From Roseateles asaccharophilus (GTDB taxonomy: Bacteria > Pseudomonadota > Gammaproteobacteria > Burkholderiales > Burkholderiaceae_C), in NCBI RefSeq assembly GCF_004362405.1, contig NZ_SNXE01000005.1:202000-265999 (forward strand): a stretch of 64,000 nucleotides of DNA, in the 5' to 3' direction. Under the pieces are notes generated by a model. It was given only the letters and a program-made list of their open reading frames with translations, was not told where the DNA came from and ran no database searches. Each line of letters starts with the position of its first letter. Position 1 is the first letter of the stretch. A program made the translations under genes and the position numbers. Below are positions 9,493 to 17,785 of the stretch, one piece after another.

Positions 9493-9699
9493 ATCGGGAT
9501 CTTCGGTCGGTGGCGCGGCCTGAACGCGGAAGCTCTCGCTGGCCCAGGCGCCCAGATCGATCTGGCGGCAGCGCTCGCTGCAGAAGGGCCGCCACAGATT
9601 GCTGGGCGCAAACACGCTGTCTCCGCCGCAGGTGGGACAGGGCACGATGCGCGGCGGCTTGTTGTCTGCGCCGCCCGTGACGGGCTTCATCGCGCTCAT
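9481..9699 (-). CDS. yacG: YacG, zinc-binding DNA gyrase inhibitor
   Basis: 72-aa zinc-finger protein with the YacG four-cysteine pattern CPTCGGDSVF...PFCSERCRQIDLGAWASESF. YacG binds gyrase GyrB and blocks DNA binding. ATG at 9699 overlaps the zapD stop by four bases, which decides the start over an upstream GTG. The zapD-yacG pairing is conserved in proteobacteria. Confidence 0.93.
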   Translation of the reverse strand: MSAMKPVTGGADNKPPRIVPCPTCGGDSVFAPSNLWRPFCSERCRQIDLGAWASESFRVQAAPPTEDPDLQP

Positions 9700-10460
9700 G
9701 AGCACAGCGTCAGCTCAAAGCTGGCGTCCTGATGGGCTGGCTTGAGCCGGCCCTCTTCGTCCTGCCGCATCAGGCGTATCGACACCATCAGGCGGTGGCC
9801 GCTGATCTCGGGGATCAGGCCCAGGCTGGGGTCAAGACGCATGCGCAGGAGCTGGTAAGTCTTGCCGGACGGCAGGCTTTGCTGGAACTGCCCGCCCTGG
9901 GCCGCCACCTTGTGGGGCGAGCCTGAGTCGCGCAGCAGGCCCAGCAGCACCTGCAGGGCTTCGGCCATGGGCATCAGGCATTGGGTCCACTGCATCAGGT
10001 CCTTGCGGCGGCGCACCGGCAGCAGCTGCTGCCAGCTGTAGTAGGCCGGCAGGTCGAATTCGCAGGTGCCACCCGGGATGCTGATGCGGCTGCGTATGCT
10101 CATGAGCCACTCATTGGCCGTCAGCGAATGACCGGCCTTGCCGCTGAGTGCATTGAGGCCGCTGAAGGCGTGGTCAATGCGGCGTATCACCTCGTCCAGC
10201 GCCTCCTCGGCAATGGCCGGGTTGCCGCGGTAGCCGTTGAGCTGGGTCTTGTGACGCTCCAGCTCCTTGAGCAGATCGGACTTGAGATCGGCGCGTGAGG
10301 CCACGTCCATGATCTCGAAGAGCGTGACCAGGGCAAAGTGATGGTCCAGCGGCGTCTCGCGGGCGATCAGCTGGCCCAGGCGATCGAAGAGATGCTCCAG
10401 CCGCAGCATCGTGCGGATGCTTTCGTTGAACGGGTATTCGTAGAGGACCAAGGGGGCCAT
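9696..10460 (-). CDS. zapD: ZapD, cell division protein that bundles FtsZ
   Basis: 254 aa from the ATG at 10460, close to the E. coli length. The conserved N-terminus LVLYEYPFNESIRTMLRLEHLFDRL and the internal SIPGGTCEFDLPAYYSWQ and ISGHRLMVSIRLM motifs identify ZapD (DUF1342), which crosslinks FtsZ filaments at the division site. An in-frame GTG at 10508 would add 16 residues without family support; neither start has a strong Shine-Dalgarno. Upstream of and overlapping yacG. Confidence 0.92.
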   Translation of the reverse strand: MAPLVLYEYPFNESIRTMLRLEHLFDRLGQLIARETPLDHHFALVTLFEIMDVASRADLKSDLLKELERHKTQLNGYRGNPAIAEEALDEVIRRIDHAFSGLNALSGKAGHSLTANEWLMSIRSRISIPGGTCEFDLPAYYSWQQLLPVRRRKDLMQWTQCLMPMAEALQVLLGLLRDSGSPHKVAAQGGQFQQSLPSGKTYQLLRMRLDPSLGLIPEISGHRLMVSIRLMRQDEEGRLKPAHQDASFELTLCS

Positions 10461-10544
10461 TCCTTGCATGCCGGCTGACAGTGCCGCGCTTGGGGCCGAT
10501 TGTTTCACAAGCTGCTGCCGATATCGGCAGCGCGTGCGCTGTGA

Positions 10545-11174
10545 TCAGCGCTCCATGAAGCCCCAGTGCTGCATGAGGGCCAGGACTTGCCCCCGCAGGG
10601 CGACCAGATCCAGACCCTCGTTGTGGATCAGCACATCGGCCGCGGCGCGGCGCTGCGCCCGGCTGGCCTGTTTGCGAAGCACGGCCTCCACGCCCTCGCG
10701 GGTCCAGCCCGACCGCGCCATCACGCGCTGGATCTGGGTCTCGGTTTCGCAGTCCACCACCAGCACCCGGTCCACGCGTGCGCGCCAGCGGCCCGACTCC
10801 ACCAGCAGGGGTACGTCGAAGACCAGCAGGGCATGGTCGGGTGCCGCCAGATGAGCCTGGCGCTCGGTCTCGGCACCGATCATGGGGTGCAGGATGGCCT
10901 CCAGACGCAGCAGGGCGGCAGGGTCTGCAAAGACGGCGCTACGCATGGCTGCGCGGTCCAGACCGCCATCGGCCGCGACCAGCGTCGGCCCGAAGGCTTC
11001 GCGCAGCGCGGGCATGGCCGCGCCCCCGGGCGCGGTCAGGGCGCGGGAGATGGCGTCGGTATCGATGATGGCAGCGCCGGCCTCGGCCAGCAGTCCGGCC
11101 ACCGTGCTCTTGCCGGAGCCTATGCCGCCGGTCAGGCCCAGGCGCAGCGCTGCCTTGGGTGCTTCAGTGCTCAA
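10545..11174 (-). CDS. coaE: Dephospho-CoA kinase
   Basis: Last step of coenzyme A synthesis: phosphorylation of the 3'-hydroxyl of dephospho-CoA. The P-loop is [20 protein letters not shown] near residue 12, followed by the CoaE motifs IDTDAISR and [11 protein letters not shown]. 209 aa, normal. Begins with TTG only 3 bp after the pilD stop. The coaE-pilD linkage is widespread in beta- and gammaproteobacteria. Confidence 0.94.
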   Translation of the reverse strand: MSTEAPKAALRLGLTGGIGSGKSTVAGLLAEAGAAIIDTDAISRALTAPGGAAMPALREAFGPTLVAADGGLDRAAMRSAVFADPAALLRLEAILHPMIGAETERQAHLAAPDHALLVFDVPLLVESGRWRARVDRVLVVDCETETQIQRVMARSGWTREGVEAVLRKQASRAQRRAAADVLIHNEGLDLVALRGQVLALMQHWGFMER

Positions 11175-11177
11175 GAT

Positions 11178-12104
11178 TCAGGCCCAGCCCAGCCAGCCCA
11201 TCACGCGGGGCGCGCCGGCGAACATGACGACCAAGCCACCGCCGGCCAGGAAGGGGCCGAAGGGCACATAGCGGCCTTCGCGCAGGCCGCCGCTGAGCTT
11301 GAGGCCTATGCCCACCAGGGCTCCGATCAGGGAGGCGCCCAGCACAATGGGCAGCAGCATCTGCCAGCCCAGCCAGGCTCCCAGCGCGGCCAGCAGCTTG
11401 AAGTCGCCATAGCCCATGCCCTCCTTGCCGGTGGTGAGCTTGAAAAGCCAGTACACCGACCACAGCGCCAGATAGCCGGCGATGGCGCCGATCAGGGCCT
11501 GCTCAAGGGGAAGGGTCCAGCCCAGCAGGGCGGCCAGCAGGCCGGCCCAGAGCAGGGGCAGGGTCATGGAGTCGGGCAAGAGGGTGGTGTCCCAGTCGAT
11601 CAGGGCCAGGGCGAGCAAGGTCGCGACAAAGCCGCACCACAGCAGGGCCAGGGGCTGCGGGCCGACATGCCAGGCCGTGGCGGCAAAGAGCAGGCCGGTG
11701 CCGAGCTCGACCAGGGGATAGCGCAGGGAGATGCGCTGCTTGCAGCCGGCGCAGCGCCCGCCCAGGCGCAGCCAGCCCAGCAGGGGCAGGTTTTCATGCC
11801 AGGCGATGGCACGGCCGCAGTGCGGGCAGCGCGAGCGCGGCGTGGCAATGCCCAGGGGGGGCAGCTGTTCCAGATGGGTCTGCAGGGCTTGGGCACCTGC
11901 GGCCAGCTTGTCCGCCTGAGGCGCGGCGAGACCGGCGCGGCGAAGTTCCTGGGCGTCGGCCAGGTGTTCGCTGGATTCCAGCCACCAGCCGCGCTCCAGC
12001 ATCAGGGGCAGGCGGTGTACCACCACATTCAGGAAGCTGCCGATGCACAGGCCCAGAATGCCCAGGGCCAGCGGCGTGAGCAGCCATTCGTAGTCTTGAA
12101 TCAT
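11178..12104 (-). CDS. pilD: PilD, prepilin leader peptidase / N-methyltransferase
   Basis: Inner-membrane aspartic protease that cleaves type IV prepilins and methylates the new N-terminus. The N-terminal domain has the zinc cysteine pairs CPHCG and CAGCK, and the two catalytic aspartates are in LIDWDTTLLPDSMTLPL and in GYGDFKLLAALGAWLG (the GxGD motif). About eight hydrophobic helices. 308 aa from the ATG at 12104; a TTG two codons upstream is also possible. Processes substrates of the PilB/PilC machine encoded just upstream. Confidence 0.95.
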   Translation of the reverse strand: MIQDYEWLLTPLALGILGLCIGSFLNVVVHRLPLMLERGWWLESSEHLADAQELRRAGLAAPQADKLAAGAQALQTHLEQLPPLGIATPRSRCPHCGRAIAWHENLPLLGWLRLGGRCAGCKQRISLRYPLVELGTGLLFAATAWHVGPQPLALLWCGFVATLLALALIDWDTTLLPDSMTLPLLWAGLLAALLGWTLPLEQALIGAIAGYLALWSVYWLFKLTTGKEGMGYGDFKLLAALGAWLGWQMLLPIVLGASLIGALVGIGLKLSGGLREGRYVPFGPFLAGGGLVVMFAGAPRVMGWLGWA

Positions 12105-12131
12105 GAGCAAGGCGCAGGGGGAGAAGCGGGC

Positions 12132-13352
12132 TCAGACCACCTGGCCGAGCTTGAAGATGGGCATGTACATGGCGACCACGATGCCGCCGATCAAGCCGCC
12201 CAGGATCACGATGATGAAGGGCTCCATCAGGCTGGACAGGGCCTTCACCGCCTCGTCCACCTCGTCCTCGTAGAAATCGGCGGCCTTGGACAGCATATGG
12301 TCCAGGGAGCCCGACTCTTCGCCGATGGAGGCCATCTGCAAGACCATGGTCGGGAAGATGCCCGTGCTCTGCATGGAGGTGGTCAGGGACGCGCCGGTGG
12401 AGACATCGCGCTGGATCTTCTCGGTGGCCTCCAGAAACACGGCATTGCCCGAGGCACCGCCCACGGAATCCAGGGCTTCCACCAGGGGCACACCGGCGGC
12501 AAACATGGTGGACAGGGTACGGGTCCAGCGGGCCACGGCCGACTTGAACAGCAGTTCGCCAAACACCGGGATCTTCAGCAGGATGCGGTCCATGCGCTTT
12601 TGCATGGCCTCGGAGCGCTTCCAGCTCTGGATGAAGAAGTAGAGGCCGCCACCGATGCCGCCGAAGATGGCCCACCAGTAGCTGACGAAGAACTCCGACA
12701 TGGCGATCACCGCCAGCGTGGGCGCCGGCAGGTCGGCACCGAAGGAGGTGAACACATCCTTGAAGGCCGGCACCACGAAGATCATGATCACGGCCACGAC
12801 GATGAAAGCCACGCCCATCACCGCGATCGGGTAGGTCAGGGCGGACTTGATCTTGTTCTTGATGGCGACCGTCTTTTCCTGATAGGTCGCGAGGCGATCC
12901 AGCAACTGCTCCAGGATACCGCCGGCTTCGCCCGCCTCCACCAGATTGCAGTACAGCGCATCGAAGTACATCGGATGCTTGCGGAAGGACGAGGAGAGGC
13001 TGGTGCCGGTCTCCACGTCTTGACGGATGTCGTTGAGCAGGCGGGTCAGGCGCGGGTTGGTGCTGCCTCGGCCCACGATGTCAAAAGCCTGGAGCAGCGG
13101 GACGCCGGCGCGCATCATGGTGGCGAGCTGGCGGGTGAAGACGGCAATGTCCTTCTGCTTGATGGACTTGCCGCCGGCGGTGCGGCGCTTCTTGACCTTG
13201 CTGACCAGGATGCCCTGGCGGCGCAGGGTGGCGCTGACCATGGCCTCGCCGCCGGCACGCAGCTCGCCGCGCACGGTCTTGCCATTGCGGTCCTTGCCCT
13301 CCCACTCGAAGACAAATTCCTTGACGTTCTTGGCGATCGCGCCTGTTGCCAT
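12132..13352 (-). CDS. pilC: PilC, type IV pilus inner-membrane platform protein
   Basis: 406 aa with two GspF/T2SSF domains separated by membrane helices. Landmarks are FTRQLATMMRAGVPLLQAFDIV in the first domain and ARWTRTLSTMFAAGVPLVEALDSVGG in the second, with a C-terminal helix (FIIVILGGLIGGIVVAMYMPIF). PilC couples the PilB motor to pilin insertion. Sits between pilB and pilD in the minus-strand cluster. Confidence 0.95.
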   Translation of the reverse strand: MATGAIAKNVKEFVFEWEGKDRNGKTVRGELRAGGEAMVSATLRRQGILVSKVKKRRTAGGKSIKQKDIAVFTRQLATMMRAGVPLLQAFDIVGRGSTNPRLTRLLNDIRQDVETGTSLSSSFRKHPMYFDALYCNLVEAGEAGGILEQLLDRLATYQEKTVAIKNKIKSALTYPIAVMGVAFIVVAVIMIFVVPAFKDVFTSFGADLPAPTLAVIAMSEFFVSYWWAIFGGIGGGLYFFIQSWKRSEAMQKRMDRILLKIPVFGELLFKSAVARWTRTLSTMFAAGVPLVEALDSVGGASGNAVFLEATEKIQRDVSTGASLTTSMQSTGIFPTMVLQMASIGEESGSLDHMLSKAADFYEDEVDEAVKALSSLMEPFIIVILGGLIGGIVVAMYMPIFKLGQVV

Positions 13353-13381
13353 ATCACCTCCAGGGCTGTGGACCCCGTCCC

Positions 13382-15109
13382 TTATTCATTGGTTGCCGAC
13401 AGCACTTCTTCCAGCGTGGTCACGCCGGCCCGCACCTTGACCAGGCCGGACTGACGCAGATCGCGCACACCCTCGTTGCGGGCCTGCTCGGCAATGTCCA
13501 TGGCGGTTCCTTCGGCCAGGATGATGCGCTGAATGGCCTCGGTGACCGGCATCACCTGGTACAAACCCACGCGGCCCTTGTAGCCGTTGTTGCAGCTGGA
13601 GCAGCCGACCGCCCGGTAAGGCTTCCAGCTGCCATCCAGATCTTCTTCGGCATATCCGGCGCGAAGCAAAGCCTCGCGCGGGTATTCCGCAGGTGCCTTG
13701 CAGTTCTCGCACAGGCGCCGCGCCAGACGCTGGGCCGTGATCAGCAGCACGCTGGACGCGATATTGAAGGGCGCCACGCCCATGTTCAGCAGGCGGGTCA
13801 GCGTGGTGGGCGCGTCATTGGTGTGCAGGGTGGACATCACCATATGGCCGGTCTGGGCGGCCTTGATGGCGATATCGGCCGTCTCCAGGTCTCGGATTTC
13901 GCCCACCATGATGATGTCGGGATCCTGACGCAGAAAGGACTTCAGGGCGGCCGAGAAGCTCAGACCCGCCTTGTCATTCACATTGACCTGGTTGATGCCC
14001 GGCAGATTGATTTCGGCCGGGTCCTCCACCGTGGAGATGTTCACCCCCGGCTGGTTAAGGATGTTCAGGCAGGTGTAGAGCGAGACGGTCTTGCCGGAAC
14101 CCGTGGGGCCGGTCACCAGAATCATGCCGTAGGGCCGGTGGATGCAGGCCAGCAGGCGTTCCTTCTCGATCTTCTCGTAGCCCAGGGCGTCGATGCCCAG
14201 CTTGGCCGAGGAGGGGTCCAGGATACGGATCACGATCTTCTCGCCGAAGAGCGTGGGCAGGGTGCTGACCCGGAAGTCGATGGCCTTGCTGCCGAACTTG
14301 AGCTTCATGCGTCCGTCTTGCGGTACGCGGCGCTCGGCAATGTCCAGGCGGGAGATGACCTTGATGCGCGAGGACAGCTTGTCCTTGATGGCGATGGGCG
14401 GCTGGGTGATCTCGCGCAGCTCGCCGTCCACCCGGAAGCGCACCCGGTAGTGGTACTCATAGGGCTCGAAGTGCAGGTCGGACGCGCGCATATTGATGGC
14501 GTCCACCAGCATCTTCTGCAGAAAGCGCACCACGGGCGCGTCCTCGACGTCCGAGATATCGGCCGTCTCCTGTTCCGGGGCGGCCGTCTCCTCGGCGATA
14601 TCGAAGTCGAAATCGCCCCCCGACATCGATTCCAGGGCCTCGGCGGCGCTGGCCCCGCTGCCCTGCAAGAGCTTGATGAGCTTGTCGTACTCGACGACCA
14701 CCCATTCAGGAGACAGCTGGGTGGCGAACTTGATGCGCTCCACCACCTCCTGGTCGGTGGGGTCGGCGCCGCCGATGAAGAGCCGGTTACCGCGCCGCCC
14801 CAGCGGCAAGACCTGGTACTGCTGGGCCAGTTTGCCGTCGATGATGTTGGTGGGCAGACGCTGGGCGTCCATGGCGTTGAGGTCCAGCAGGGGCAGGGCC
14901 AGGGCGCCGGACAGGGTGTGGGCCAGCTCTGCCGCGGGCAGCGCGTTCGCGGCCATCAGGGTTGCGACAAAGCTGGACTTCTTCTCCCGGGCCAGGCGCA
15001 CCAAATCCTCGGCGGTCTTGGCCGGCAGCTTGCCGGCGTTCACCAGCACCCGCGCCACGCCGGAGAGGCTGGAGTGAGGCGAGTCGACCAGGTTGGTATC
15101 CACGTTCAT
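13382..15109 (-). CDS. pilB: PilB, type IV pilus assembly ATPase
   Basis: Hexameric extension ATPase of the type IV pilus, 575 aa. The N-terminal MshEN-type domain is followed by a C-terminal T2SSE ATPase with Walker A (VTGPTGSGKTVSLY), the Asp box, Walker B (DPDIIMVGEIRDLETADIA), the His box (QTGHMVMSTLHTNDA) and a tetracysteine zinc site (LCENCK...GCSSCN). ATG at 15109. First gene of the pilB-pilC-pilD-coaE string. Confidence 0.96.
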   Translation of the reverse strand: MNVDTNLVDSPHSSLSGVARVLVNAGKLPAKTAEDLVRLAREKKSSFVATLMAANALPAAELAHTLSGALALPLLDLNAMDAQRLPTNIIDGKLAQQYQVLPLGRRGNRLFIGGADPTDQEVVERIKFATQLSPEWVVVEYDKLIKLLQGSGASAAEALESMSGGDFDFDIAEETAAPEQETADISDVEDAPVVRFLQKMLVDAINMRASDLHFEPYEYHYRVRFRVDGELREITQPPIAIKDKLSSRIKVISRLDIAERRVPQDGRMKLKFGSKAIDFRVSTLPTLFGEKIVIRILDPSSAKLGIDALGYEKIEKERLLACIHRPYGMILVTGPTGSGKTVSLYTCLNILNQPGVNISTVEDPAEINLPGINQVNVNDKAGLSFSAALKSFLRQDPDIIMVGEIRDLETADIAIKAAQTGHMVMSTLHTNDAPTTLTRLLNMGVAPFNIASSVLLITAQRLARRLCENCKAPAEYPREALLRAGYAEEDLDGSWKPYRAVGCSSCNNGYKGRVGLYQVMPVTEAIQRIILAEGTAMDIAEQARNEGVRDLRQSGLVKVRAGVTTLEEVLSATNE

Positions 15110-15571
15110 CGGGTTTATGTGCTGAGCCCGGGCTGCATGCCGCCAACGACAGTCGGCGCAGGATCATGGCCCACGGACCTTGCACTGTAAACCGAGCCGC
15201 ACCCCTGGGCCCAGGGCGAACGTGGCGAAGCTCACGAATCGGGACATGGGTTTTGCAACTGATGTTTACAGGCATCGCCCCCTAGGGGCAGTGGGACGGA
15301 TCTTGCCTTTTCACGCGCGAGCGCCTCGTCTTCTGTGCCGAGTCACGGCCGGATGTGGCGCAAGCCGTTGAAGTGGCGCCGTAGGTCGGCGGGGACGGCG
15401 AGCTGAAGCTTGTAGTTGGGGTGGCGTCGCGCTTGCGGATGCGGCAAGAGCTCTGTTGGCATGGCGGGTACCGAGGGTTGGAGTTGCACACCTGCGGTAC
15501 ACACTCTGACGCACAGCGCCGCTGCCGAAGCAATTGATTTACTTGGAAGTCCCTGCTGTGCAAGGAGAAAA
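15110..15571. other. Spacer between pilB and the island, mostly non-coding
   Basis: About 460 bp with no intact gene. The half nearest pilB presumably holds the pilB promoter, though no clear -35/-10 pair stands out. The other half contains the integrase remnant described separately and then 109 bp leading to the left attachment repeat. Confidence 0.6.
15298..15462 (-). pseudogene. N-terminal remnant of a phage-type integrase, with an in-frame stop
   Basis: Reading the minus strand from an ATG at 15462 gives MPTELLPHPQARRHPN, then YKLQLAVPADLRRHFNG, then RHIRP, a TGA stop (15343-15345) and, in the same frame, LGTEDEALAREKARS. The pattern VPxDLRRHF...xxSLGTxDxxxALxRxxx is typical of the N-terminus of site-specific tyrosine recombinases with a DUF6538-like arm; the stop sits exactly where the usual serine before LGT belongs (TCA to TGA). 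Homology disappears beyond 15298. The fragment starts 110 bp from the tRNA-Pro 3' repeat, the geometry expected of an integrase of an older element at the same site. Confidence 0.6.
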
Positions 15572-15618
15572 TGGTCGGGGTGAGAGGATTCGAACCTCCG
15601 GCCTCTACGTCCCGAACG
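15572..15618. repeat. attL: 47-bp copy of the 3' half of tRNA-Pro
   Basis: This stretch is identical to 34286-34332, from the CCA end through the T arm to the anticodon loop of tRNA-Pro(CGG), then diverges (GACGCC here versus TAGCGC in the tRNA). It is the chromosomal 3' half displaced when the element integrated. Confidence 0.92.
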
Positions 15619-15733
15619 GACGCCCCTTGCTGGAACGATGCTCCGATGAAATCGGCACTCGTTGAAAATCAATCACTTACGCCGTTCTTCGCGCAGCTGC
15701 GCGCAGCGGAACGAAGGGGCGTGGGACCGAAGT

Positions 15734-15754
15734 TTGGCACAGATTTGGCACAGA
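15734..15754. repeat. Left copy of a 21-bp subterminal repeat (probable integrase arm site)
   Basis: Tandem TTGGCACAGA / TTTGGCACAGA unit, identical in sequence and orientation to 34210-34230 near the other end. It lies 115 bp inside attL. Tandem short repeats at both ends are typical of arm-type binding sites of tyrosine integrases. Confidence 0.7.
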
Positions 15755-15879
15755 ACAGAAGCGTGTGGCGACCCGCGTGCACGCGTAAAGCGACGCAGGT
15801 GAGCACCTTGCGCGGCTGCTTGCGCGGGCGGCTAAAACGCTTCCGCTAGACGTTGGACCTCAACTCCTGAAGCTCCAAC

Positions 15880-16272
15880 ATGACCGCCTCCACAGCCTTC
15901 AAGCCCATGTCCAAGGACGACGTGGCCGACGTGCTCGGCGTCTCTCTGCGCACCGTGGAAAACTGGGTCAACGACGGCACCCTGCCGGCGCCAGCCAAGC
16001 TCGGCAACCGTTGCTACTGGCTGCCGTCTCTCTTTTACTCGTGGCTTGAGCGGCGGCTGGGCGGCGGCGCTCCAGTTGCCGCTGACGTGGCGCCAGCGGT
16101 AGTGGCTCCCGCCGAAGCGGCGCCGGCGCAAGCGTCGCGAGCCCCAAAAGCCGGCCCGTTGCCTGAGGCTGAGCGGACCGCCAAGCCGAAGAAGCAGGCT
16201 TCGAAACGCGCTGCGTCGGTGGAACGCATGCGCGCCAAGGACGCCGCAGAAATTCAGGCGCTAATGGCTTGA
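15880..16272 (+). CDS. Helix-turn-helix DNA-binding protein (excisionase/AlpA-like fold)
   Basis: 130 aa. Residues 9-60 form a MerR/HTH_17-type winged helix (MSKDDVADVLGVSLRTVENWVNDGTLP...YWLPSLFYSWLERRL), followed by an Ala/Pro-rich linker and a basic tail (AKPKKQASKRAASVERMRAKD). Such proteins at the end of integrated elements act as recombination directionality factors or regulators; the position next to attL supports this, but the linker and tail are not typical of short AlpA proteins. It converges on the AlbA_2 gene. Confidence 0.7.
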   Translation: MTASTAFKPMSKDDVADVLGVSLRTVENWVNDGTLPAPAKLGNRCYWLPSLFYSWLERRLGGGAPVAADVAPAVVAPAEAAPAQASRAPKAGPLPEAERTAKPKKQASKRAASVERMRAKDAAEIQALMA

Positions 16273-16312
16273 AAGCCCGTGCCCCGCGTTCGGCCGTGAC
16301 GCTCCGAGCTTG

Positions 16313-17641
16313 TCACCCGGCGCGGTAGCGTTCTCGGTCGAGGTAGCAAATGGCGCGCCGAAGTTCATCCGACAACCCAGCGTCGTTGCCGCCGTAGTGC
16401 TTCTCGAACCAAGCCAACAGCAGGGCGCGACAGTAAGCTTGGTCAATCTCGCCCAGCGGCACCGACCGGATGGCTTTTACCGCATGCCTCAGATGCGAGG
16501 CTGGCACCGAGGGTTTCACGGCGCCGGCCTTGTGTCGCTCGATGTACTCTGCCCGGAGGCGACTGCCTTCCGTGTAAGTCTCCTTCGGCGGCGGCAGATA
16601 CAGCAGGTCATCGCCAGATAGGCGCTCGATGAGTCGCCTTCGGCTCGGACTTGTCGAGGGCAGCGTCGCCAGCCGGGCAACCCCGTCAGCCCGGGACAGC
16701 TTGGCCAGGTGCAGGAAGTAGTACGCAGGCAAGAACGCCGACGCCTCGAAGCAGATGCGGTCCAGGTACTCCAGCGGACCGCTGACGGCTTCCTCCTGCA
16801 GGAAGGCACGCACGATGTCCGGCGTGTTGATGGCCTTAGCGACGGTCTTCTTGGCGGGTCGGACGATGCCTGTCGGCATCGTCGATGCATCGCCAATGAG
16901 CCGGATGGTCGGCGACCCGGTCTTCTCGACGAACTCACCTTCCCTGATGAACTTCAACTGTGGGAGTAGAGCCTCGTCGATGACGAAGGACGAGCCGGGC
17001 GCCGTTCCCTTGCCCGTGGTGAGGTCCACCAGTGCCGTGTTCTGAATGCCGACCTTGGCAATCTGACGCAGCAAGCGGAACCAGGCCGCCTGCTCCGCCC
17101 TCCGCAGTTCTTCAAGAAGCTGCTGTAGCTCTGGATACCGGATGCGCTGCGTTCGCCCCCGATAGCGATAGTAGATTTCCCCCTCGATGAGATGCCGCTT
17201 GTCGCCTGTCACCGCCGCGATGACGGGCTTGCGAGCAGCCGGGAACACGTAGAACAGCAACAGCGTCTTCCCGGCGAACTCGACGGTCTTGACCTCCCAG
17301 TCGATTTCGACAGCAAAGACGTCGTTGAAGTAGCGTGAAATATCCGTCGGGTCCACGGCATCGAACTTCTTCGGGTCGATGCCGACGACGACGTGCGGCT
17401 TGTCCTTGACACCGAACACCAGATAGCCGCCCTTGTTGTTGGCGAAGGCGGCGATGGTGCGGGCGTACTCTTCACGGCCTGCCCAGTTGAAGCTGGACTT
17501 GAACTCCAGCCAGCCGCTCTCGCGCGAAACCAGCCGGTCGGGCTGCTTCGGCGACACCTGAAAAATCTGGTTCAGGTGTAGGGATGAGAACGGAGCAGAC
17601 GCGGCCTGTATGCCGTCCGTGGTGGCTGCGACCTTGACCAA
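16313..17641 (-). CDS. Schlafen AlbA_2 domain protein
   Basis: 442 aa from a TTG at 17641 preceded by GGAGG at 17649-17653, seven bases away, which decides the start over longer frames. Residues about 35-165 match the AlbA_2 fold: ESGWLEFKSSFNW, then YARTIAAFANNKGGYLVFGVKD, then GEIYYRYRGRTQRIRYPEL. AlbA_2 proteins bind nucleic acid and some are defence effectors or regulators. The C-terminal 260 residues are not recognised. Encoded on the same strand as the ATPase upstream, with about 145 bp between. Confidence 0.72.
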   Translation of the reverse strand: MVKVAATTDGIQAASAPFSSLHLNQIFQVSPKQPDRLVSRESGWLEFKSSFNWAGREEYARTIAAFANNKGGYLVFGVKDKPHVVVGIDPKKFDAVDPTDISRYFNDVFAVEIDWEVKTVEFAGKTLLLFYVFPAARKPVIAAVTGDKRHLIEGEIYYRYRGRTQRIRYPELQQLLEELRRAEQAAWFRLLRQIAKVGIQNTALVDLTTGKGTAPGSSFVIDEALLPQLKFIREGEFVEKTGSPTIRLIGDASTMPTGIVRPAKKTVAKAINTPDIVRAFLQEEAVSGPLEYLDRICFEASAFLPAYYFLHLAKLSRADGVARLATLPSTSPSRRRLIERLSGDDLLYLPPPKETYTEGSRLRAEYIERHKAGAVKPSVPASHLRHAVKAIRSVPLGEIDQAYCRALLLAWFEKHYGGNDAGLSDELRRAICYLDRERYRAG

Positions 17642-17785
17642 GGTTGTACCTCCCTGCGCTTGTGCTTTGCTAACAATGTTACGCAGACTAGGCGGCAGGG
17701 GGCGCCTCGCAGAACAAGAGGAGGTGTGGCGCACCGGCGTCGCGCCGAAGCCAAGCCGTGCGGGCCTCGTGCCCTGCACGGCTTT

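Noticed and set aside
10566-13454. Very long plus-strand open frame opposite coaE, pilD and pilC
   Set aside because: Low-complexity Gly/Gln/His-rich translation caused by high GC on the antisense strand of three well-recognised genes.
15572-15618. Second tRNA-Pro gene at the left end
   Set aside because: Only the 3' half matches; the 5' half, including the D arm and acceptor strand, is missing.
15343-15672. Minus-strand frame running across attL as an intact gene
   Set aside because: Its upstream part is tRNA sequence; only the part from 15462 on resembles an integrase, so it is treated as a remnant.
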